From: Clostridia bacterium
GTDB taxonomy: Bacteria > Bacillota > Clostridia > HGM11514
NCBI GenBank assembly: GCA_900757255.1
Contig: CAAENE010000311.1
Span: 1-9,391, forward strand
DNA length: 9,391 bases
Reading direction: 5' to 3'
A program made the position numbers and the translations under genes. The notes under the pieces are model-generated. The model ran no database searches, was not told the DNA's origin, and worked only from the letters and a program-made list of their open reading frames with translations. Shown here one piece after another: positions 1 to 6,600 of this stretch. The first letter of the stretch is position 1. Every line of letters begins with the position of its first letter.

Positions 1-2422
1 CGCCCTGCGGGTCGAGGACGCCGTCCCCCTTGCCGGAGATGAGCCCCGCGCCGACCGCCCAGGACACGCCCTCCTGCGCCCAGCCAGATACCGCGCCCGT
101 GTCGCCGAACTGCGACAGGTCGCCGCGCCCGGAAGTTTCCATACCCTTAAAGCCCGCATACCGCTGGAAAATGGCGGCAAGCTGCTCGCGGGTGATACGG
201 TCGTCCGGGGCAAAGGTGGAGGCGTCATAGCCCTGTACAATGCCGTTGACGTTCGCCCATGCCACCGCCTTGGCGTACCACGCATCCGCCGGTACGTCCG
301 CAAAGGCGCTTGCACTTGCCGAAGGCTCGCCCGCGGCCCGCCACAGCACCGTCACCAGCATACCGCGGGTAACAGGTTCATTGGGCGCGAACGAGGTGTC
401 CGACACGCCGGAAAAGAGGCCGTTATTCACCACGTACTCCACCGCGCCTGCAAACCAGTTGTTTGTCCGCACATCGGTAAAGGAGCCGACCATTGGCGCG
501 GCGCTTGACGGCGCAGAGGGCAGCCCTTCCAGCATGGATTCATCAAAGATGACAACCTTCAAATGCTCATCAAAGCCTTCATCAACGCCGTTGAAGGGGA
601 CGTAAACATCCATATTGGGTATGGCCACCACGCCTGCGCCAGCGCCGCCGATATGGGTATTGGGGAACACCCGTTCCACATTGGGCATCAGGATGGTCCC
701 GCTGCCCGGCTGGATGGCGCCATAAGATAATATATCAACGCCCCCATAGCCGTAAAAGCCTTCTACAACCTTTACCCGGTTCAGGTTTATGATGGGAATA
801 GCACTCGACGTCAGTCTATGGACATTGAGGATGGTATCCGGCAATGTCAGGGCGTCCATCTGGCAGTCATACAAAAAGTCCTCCCATGTGGTGATGGCGG
901 CTGACCAGTTGGTGATCTGGCCGATGTTGTTATTCGTAAACGCCGCCCAGTCCATATATTCCAGACTGTCTGGCAGACGGACGTCCATTTTTTGGGATGA
1001 GCCGGTATTGATATGGGCAAAAGCCTTTTGCCCGATATACTTCACGCCGTTGGGGATTTCCAGATAGCCGATGTCGATTTGATAATCGCTTTCAAACGCA
1101 TTCATGCCGATATAGGTCAGGGCGTCAGGCAAATCGCGCAGGGCGCTTTTGGGGACGCCCCGGTGTCCGTTGGGAACATCGTCAATATAGGTGACGCTTT
1201 CCGGCAGGGTGAAATCATCTAATTCGTACATCCCATCGGGAAACGCGTTCGGTCCGATATAGCGCAGCCCGTCCGGGAGGGACATGGTAGTGTCATAGTG
1301 GCTGGATTGCCATTCCATTATTCCCAGCGTACCGGGACGGACATCGACATGGAGCGGTGTCCAGGGATCCAGTTCGGTTTCCTTAAAGCAGAATACGCGG
1401 CCAAGATAGTTTTCACCACCTGGAAGGTTCTCCCAATACGGTGTTCTCTCAAGACTTCCCGGATAAAGGACTTCCAGTGTGCTGGGAAAGCTGATGCTGT
1501 CAAGCGAGCTGCAGCCGGCAAATGCGTTATCGCCGATTTTTTTCAGCCCCTCCGGCAGCACGACATTGTTCAGGCTGGCGCAGCCGCCAAAGGCTCCAAA
1601 CCCAATCTCTTTTAAGCCGCTGCCAAAGTTTACCGTAGTTAGTTCCGACTGCGCGCCAAAAGCGCTTTCCGCAATGTATTCCACGCTGTCCGGTAACGTG
1701 ACAGAGGTAACCTTAGAATTTTCAGTGCGGGCAAGGGAGAAGGCATCGGTGGCAATGCCCCTGACGCCATCCGGTACGGTAACCACAGGATCGTCCCCAA
1801 AATAGCATACCAGCTCTCCGCCGATGACAATAAAGGGGTCGCCGCCGTCCCACACACGTTCCATCAGATTATATACCATTTCGGTGCCGAGGAACGCATT
1901 GGCGCCGATATATTCCACGCCGGCAGGGATGGTAAAATTGTCTACCTTGCAGTTCTTGAAAGCGCTCTCACCGATGGATTTCAACGTGGAGGGCAGGTTG
2001 ATTTCCGACAAATCCAGGGCGCTTGCAAACGCATTATCTCCAATGGTTTCCAGGCCTTCCGGCAGCGTAACCTTCTTCAAATTAACCACAGGAGCCGTGC
2101 TGGGGTAATAGGCAAATCTTTCAATGTATTTCACGGTGTCTGGTACAATGACGGTTTCCACCGTGTTGTCGTAGTAGGGTGGAAGATTAAGATCGCCAAT
2201 CCCCACCACGGTGTAGCCGTTGATTTGCGAGGGAATCACCAGATCGGTTTCCGTACCGTTATAGCCCATGATTTCAATGGTGTCCTCGGTGACAAAGCGG
2301 TAGTCAAAGACAGCGCCGGGATCCTCCGCCGCAAACGCCGCCATGGGCATAAGGCTCAGCAGCATACACAGGGCAAGCAGCACGCCCCATATGCGTTTGG
2401 TAATGGTTTTTGTTGTTTGCAT
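1..2422 (-). CDS. BspA-like leucine-rich-repeat surface protein with C-terminal SLH domains (3' end outside window)
   Basis: The frame stays open for 807 codons to the window edge, so the C-terminus is missing. Residues 1-31 are a signal peptide: basic MQTTKTITKR, hydrophobic core VLLALCMLLSL, then PMAAFA-A as a likely signal peptidase I site. Residues about 60-320 and 365-500 carry repeats of the LRR_5/BspA (TpLRR) type, with the pattern LPxxLxxIGxxAFxxCxxLxxV, for example LPEGLKKIGDNAFAGCSSL at 290-308. Residues about 500-645 are less regular and I recognise no domain there. SLH domains follow at 647-697, 707-758 and from 772 to the edge; the third is cut just before its expected TRAE motif. 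SLH triplets anchor proteins non-covalently to secondary wall polymers, and BspA-like repeats are known from adhesins and protein-binding surface proteins, so an exposed binding role is inferred; the ligand is unknown. The ATG at 2422 is chosen because the signal peptide begins there; its ribosome binding site is weak. It is probably co-transcribed with the SLH gene 58 bases upstream. Confidence 0.9.
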   Translation of the reverse strand, partial: MQTTKTITKRIWGVLLALCMLLSLMPMAAFAAEDPGAVFDYRFVTEDTIEIMGYNGTETDLVIPSQINGYTVVGIGDLNLPPYYDNTVETVIVPDTVKYIERFAYYPSTAPVVNLKKVTLPEGLETIGDNAFASALDLSEINLPSTLKSIGESAFKNCKVDNFTIPAGVEYIGANAFLGTEMVYNLMERVWDGGDPFIVIGGELVCYFGDDPVVTVPDGVRGIATDAFSLARTENSKVTSVTLPDSVEYIAESAFGAQSELTTVNFGSGLKEIGFGAFGGCASLNNVVLPEGLKKIGDNAFAGCSSLDSISFPSTLEVLYPGSLERTPYWENLPGGENYLGRVFCFKETELDPWTPLHVDVRPGTLGIMEWQSSHYDTTMSLPDGLRYIGPNAFPDGMYELDDFTLPESVTYIDDVPNGHRGVPKSALRDLPDALTYIGMNAFESDYQIDIGYLEIPNGVKYIGQKAFAHINTGSSQKMDVRLPDSLEYMDWAAFTNNNIGQITNWSAAITTWEDFLYDCQMDALTLPDTILNVHRLTSSAIPIINLNRVKVVEGFYGYGGVDILSYGAIQPGSGTILMPNVERVFPNTHIGGAGAGVVAIPNMDVYVPFNGVDEGFDEHLKVVIFDESMLEGLPSAPSSAAPMVGSFTDVRTNNWFAGAVEYVVNNGLFSGVSDTSFAPNEPVTRGMLVTVLWRAAGEPSASASAFADVPADAWYAKAVAWANVNGIVQGYDASTFAPDDRITREQLAAIFQRYAGFKGMETSGRGDLSQFGDTGAVSGWAQEGVSWAVGAGLISGKGDGVLDPQG

Positions 2423-2430
2423 AATAACTT

Positions 2431-2440
2431 CATCTCTTTT
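2431..2440 (-). promoter_or_regulatory. weak ribosome binding site of the LRR-SLH gene
   Basis: Read on the minus strand this is AAAAGAGATG, about 8 bases before the ATG at 2422. It matches the anti-Shine-Dalgarno sequence much less well than the AAAGGAGG sites of the other three genes in the cluster. The LRR protein may therefore be made at a lower level or depend on coupling; this is inference. Confidence 0.4.
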
Positions 2441-2452
2441 CTAAATCAGGTG

Positions 2453-2476
2453 GGTTCCGGATTGCAGTCCAAAACC
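2453..2476 (-). other. intergenic hairpin between the FN3-SLH and LRR-SLH genes
   Basis: On the minus-strand transcript GGUUUUGGA can pair with UCCGGAACC across a CUGCAA loop: nine pairs, two of them U-G wobbles. It begins 4 bases after the stop codon of the upstream gene. No U-tract follows, so it is a poor intrinsic terminator. It could stabilise the upstream message end or be a decayed attenuator. Confidence 0.3.
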
Positions 2477-2480
2477 GGTT

Positions 2481-3551
2481 TTAGTTCGCATTTTTCAGGT
2501 ATTCGTCAAGCCGCATCAGGACGGTGGCAACCTCCGCGCGTGTCGCGCCGCCCTGCGGGTCGAGGATCCCCCCGTCTTTGCCGGCAATGAGCCCCGCGCC
2601 GACCGCCCAGGCTACGCTGTCGCGCGCCCAGGAGGAAATCTGGCTGTTATCCCCAAACTGGTTTAAGTTATACGGCTCGTTCGCAACCAAATTCTTGGAG
2701 TAGGCGTAGCGGTACATAATGGTCGCCATCTGTTCACGGGTTACGCCCGCGCCCGGCGCAAAGGTGTTGTCGCTCACGCCGGATACAATATCGTTGGCTG
2801 CCGCCCACGCCACAGCGCCCGCGTAGTAGGCGTCCGCCGCTACGTCCGCGAAAATGACCGCCTCCGCCTGCTTCCTGCCGTCCATGCGCCACAGCGCCGT
2901 AACAATCATGCCGCGGTCCATGTCCGCATTGGGCGCAAACTCGTTATCGCTCACGCCGGACAAAATCCCATTGTCAAATACGTAGTTTACGCTGTTGTAA
3001 TACCAGTCGTTTTCATTGACGTCCAAAAAATCGCCCGGAACCATCTGGTTTTCATCCGGCTGGTTGGAGCCCCGGTCGTCCGAAGCCTGGATGCTGCCGT
3101 CGGATACCGCCCAGTCGCTCCACGGGCCGGGTTCCCCTAAATAATATGTAGTGGGGCCGGGGAACGCGTCAATATCCCCAAGTACGTTGATCCCCCTTGC
3201 GCGCACACGGAAGCTGTAGCCGTCCGCCGGATTCACCGCTTTTTTAAAGGGCATGACGGTATAGGTGGTCAGGAACGGGTCAACACCGGGTTCATAAGCA
3301 GGCTGCCCGTTGTGATACCGTTCTATCTCATATTCCACATACTGATACCCCTCCGGCGGGGCGACCTTATCCCATTTGATATACATTTCCTGTTTCGGGT
3401 CGCTTTCTACGGTTTCAAACCGCAGATTGGTCGGCGGCGACGGTATGTTGGAAGCAAACGCTGCCATTGGCGCAAGCCCCATTATCATGCACAGGGCAAG
3501 CAAGGCGCCGCATATACGCCGGGACAGGTTCCTTTTTGTTGATTTACGCAT
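2481..3551 (-). CDS. secreted fibronectin-III-like protein with three SLH domains
   Basis: This 356-residue protein is complete. Residues 1-33 are a signal peptide (MRKSTKRNLSRR, core GALLALCMIMGLAP, cleavage near MAAFA-S). Residues about 36-148 look like one fibronectin type III domain: PPTNLRF near the start, MYIKWDKV in the middle and GYSFRVRARG near the end, the last resembling an FN3 F/G strand region. A polar linker (149-173) precedes SLH domains at 174-224, 234-286 and 299-348. The canonical TRAE is present only in SLH3; SLH1 has DRGM and SLH2 has TREQ. SLH domains attach proteins to secondary wall polymers, so this is likely a small wall-anchored display protein; its partner is unknown. 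The start is supported by AAAAAGGAGG just upstream and by the signal peptide beginning there. It lies between two larger SLH genes on the same strand, 121 bases after one and 58 before the other. Confidence 0.93.
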   Translation of the reverse strand: MRKSTKRNLSRRICGALLALCMIMGLAPMAAFASNIPSPPTNLRFETVESDPKQEMYIKWDKVAPPEGYQYVEYEIERYHNGQPAYEPGVDPFLTTYTVMPFKKAVNPADGYSFRVRARGINVLGDIDAFPGPTTYYLGEPGPWSDWAVSDGSIQASDDRGSNQPDENQMVPGDFLDVNENDWYYNSVNYVFDNGILSGVSDNEFAPNADMDRGMIVTALWRMDGRKQAEAVIFADVAADAYYAGAVAWAAANDIVSGVSDNTFAPGAGVTREQMATIMYRYAYSKNLVANEPYNLNQFGDNSQISSWARDSVAWAVGAGLIAGKDGGILDPQGGATRAEVATVLMRLDEYLKNAN

Positions 3552-3558
3552 AAAAATA

Positions 3559-3566
3559 CCTCCTTT
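3559..3566 (-). promoter_or_regulatory. strong ribosome binding site of the FN3-SLH gene
   Basis: The minus strand reads AAAGGAGG, 7 bases before the ATG at 3551. It fixes the start and predicts efficient initiation. Confidence 0.85.
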
Positions 3567-3617
3567 TTGTGAAACACTTTATGGATTGAACCATTTGATT
3601 GTTTTCCATCTTAAGAA

Positions 3618-3654
3618 TTCCGGCAGGGAGGGCCGGATGGCCCTCCGGCCGGAA
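3618..3654 (-). terminator. strong GC-rich hairpin after the large SLH gene, possible partial terminator
   Basis: Two nested inverted repeats form one long stem: TTCCGGC with GCCGGAA outside and GGAGGGCC with GGCCCTCC inside, with a small asymmetric bulge and a four-base loop. It starts 18 bases downstream of the stop of the 1708-residue gene. On the minus strand the next bases are TTCTTAAG, a weak U-rich tail, so termination may be partial, leaving some read-through into the FN3-SLH gene. The alternative is an mRNA-stabilising hairpin. Confidence 0.55.
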
Positions 3655-3672
3655 CAAATACATCATCTCTGT

Positions 3673-6600
3673 TTACTTTTCCAAAAGCCTTTGCAAAATA
3701 ACCGCTGTTTCCGCGCGGGTGGTGTTGCCCTGCGGGTCAAGCATGTTGCCGTCCTTACCGGAAATCAGGCCGCTTCCAACTGCCCATTCCATATTACCAC
3801 GCGCCCAGCCTGCCACCAGATTTTCATCCGCGAATTTGGAAAGGCCGCCGGCCGTGCCGCTGATCCCTTTGTAGTCCGCATAACGGTTGATCAACGCTGC
3901 CATTTCCTCTCGGCTAATCAGCTTATCCGGCGCAAACTCGGTTTCCGAATAGCCCTTGACTATCCCTTCGCTTGCCGCCCAACGTACTGCTTCCGCGTAG
4001 TATGCACCCTGGTCTACGTCCTCAAACGTCATCAGGTAATTGACCACCGGCTGCTTTTCTGTGCGCCACAGCACCGTTACCAGCATACCGCGGGTAATTG
4101 CCTGGTTCGGCGCGAAGGTCGTCTCAGTCGTGCCGCTGAACAGGCCGTTTTCGCTTGCATACCGTACTGCGCCGTAGAACCAGTCGCCAGCCTTTACATC
4201 CTCAAACGGGTTTTCCCATTCCGGTTCTGGCGTTGGCTCCACTGGTTTGTCCGGCTCATCCGGATCGGTTGGTTCTGTGCTCTTTTCCGTCCATTTTGCG
4301 TACAGCGTCAGATTTTTGGTTACCTTCGTATCAAAATCATACGCTTCCGTGCATTCCTTATCCGTGAACCAGCCCTCAAAGGTATAGCCTTCACGGGTTG
4401 GCTCCTCCGGTTTTGTAACCGTGCTGTTCCGTGTTACACGGACGCTGTCAATCTCGCTGCCGCCCTGCGTGTTAAAGGTTACGGTGTAGCGGGTGGTTCC
4501 GCCACCGCCGCCACCGCCGGAACGGGTTACTTTTACCGTTATGCTGGCTGTCTGCCCGCCTTCCAGTGCGGTGGCGGTAAAGGTGTATTCCGCCGTCTTA
4601 TTGGACAGCTTGACTGTCCACTGGGTGTTTTCTTTTCCTTCTGCCGGGACCATCTCAACGGATTCGTCCGAACAGGTAAGTGCAGCCGCCTTGCTTGCAG
4701 TCAGCGTTACCGTGCCGCCGCCCCGCAGGCTATCCTTATCCGCCGTCAGGGTAAATTCCTCCACCGGCGGCTCTGTGGCCGACGTGGTTTTGAACCACTT
4801 GTAGCTGTCATTTTTGGTTTCGTCATAGGTTTCCGGGCTTGCGCCGTCATAGCTTGTGCTGCCCTGGGCTGTAACGTCCTTCAGAACCGGTAAGTTTCTC
4901 AGGGCTTTATAGTTCGACTGAGCCAGCACATTGCTGTTCTCGATTTGCAAGCTGTCGCCCGATCCCGCTTGGATTGCCTCGTAATAAATAGACCCATTTG
5001 GCTCATGGGTTGAAACCGCCGTTACCGTACTGTTGCGGATCAGGATATCATTGCTCGCCTCCAGCGCTTCCTTAAGCGACGTTGCTTTGACCGTGCTGGC
5101 CTCAATGGTCATGGCACCGGAGGTATCGATCGCTTCGTTATCGGGAGCGGTCATGGTAACGTTGCTGCCGGTTATGGTGATGTCTTTGCTCACATCGATG
5201 GTCTCCGCAGTTTCCGAGTTCAAATTCAGCGTACTGTTTTCGATGTTGAGCGTCCCGGAGGGATCAATCGCTTCATAATCTGCCGTTATAATCAGTTCAC
5301 AGTCTTTGATGGTCGTGTTTCCACCCTCAATAAGATTATGGTTTTCATCGCGTATGCCATCGTTATATATCCCGTTGTTGCCCTTTAAGGCGTCAATGGT
5401 CAGCTTCGCGCCTTCCCCCTTGCCGGTGATCGTCAGGTTTCCGTCCCCTACATCGATACCATCTGCGTACTCACTGCCGTCAGGAGTTGTAATGCTGTTT
5501 TCCCCGATCAGGACGATGTTCAAATTGCCCGCCGCGTCAATTACTCCATCGTAAATATAGTCGTCTCCAGTCCGATGCTTTGTCAGCTTTGCATTGTTCA
5601 GCGTCAGCGTCCCGGACGCCGCGTCATAGGTGACGGTGCCATCCCCCAACACATCAGCGGCGTTCTCGTTCGTCACCTGCACGCCGTCCACCCAGAGGCC
5701 GTCGTTCGCAGGCTCGGGTTCCGGGGTGATTACCGGGATCGTCTCGGTCTGTGCATACTGGCAGACTCTGCAGGTACGCTTTTTCTCGCCGGGCTCCGTT
5801 GCGGTAGCCGGTTTTGTTTCCGTCCATTCGCCAAACGTATGCGCCGCTGTATCAGCTTTTGCGCCGCAGCTGCACTCGTGCCAGTGGTTGGTGTTGTCAT
5901 ACTTCCACTCTTCCCCGTAAGCATGGGTATGGGGGCTCCCGCCCTCTTTCAGTTCAATCGCCCTGAGCTCGCTGGCGTAGTCGGTCTTTTTGTCGCCGTT
6001 GTACTGCTCGTTGAAGATATACAGGGTCTTGCCGGCCATATCGATGCTGGACAGGTCAAGGGTTACCGACCCTGCCGCTTCTGCCTTAGCCAGGCGGCTG
6101 TAATGGGTATATACGCCGCTTCCGTCCGCGATGATGGCGGAGATATATTCGTTATCGCCCACCTGTGCGTCGGTATAGTTGATGGTTGCCGTGCCGCCCT
6201 CATACGAGGTGCAGGCTGCGGTAAAGTCGCTGCGTCCTGCGTCCTTCATAGTCAGCTTCCATTCGTTGCCCTCATAACCGGGAACAGCTTGCAGCCCACC
6301 CTCCGGCTTGCCGCCCTCGGCAGCGGAGATAAAGAGGATGTCTTCCGGGGCCAGGTTGAATGCAGGGCGTGCCGCAACATTCTCGTTGCTAACCCTGTAC
6401 GGGCTTGTGGAGCCGTTATCAGCAACAGCGCCTATGAGGCCGGTGCCTCCGGGGCTGTAGGGCGAGCGGGTCCACCAACCGACCATACTATGTCTGTAAT
6501 CGGTTGCAAACCCTTTCGCATAATCGTAGTTGCCCACATATTCCATCAGCTCCTCAAAAGAGAGGAAAAACACGGTGTCCGTTGATTCCAGACTGCTCTC

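Noticed and set aside
2331..2422. Cysteine in the signal peptides (ALCM) as a lipoprotein lipobox
   Set aside because: The Cys lies inside the hydrophobic core with about a dozen residues after it before a clear AxA cleavage site, in all four proteins. This fits signal peptidase I, not a lipobox.
3376..4893. 505-codon open frame on the plus strand
   Set aside because: It lies antisense to two well-supported SLH genes, has no ribosome binding site, and its translation is rich in Cys, Arg and Phe with no domain. It is a by-product of GC-rich codon use on the other strand.
5575..6585. 336-codon open frame on the plus strand
   Set aside because: It is antisense to the DUF6273 and ribbon region of the giant gene. 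A similar plus-strand sequence recurs at 7261-7839 only because the underlying DNA is the 204-bp repeat.
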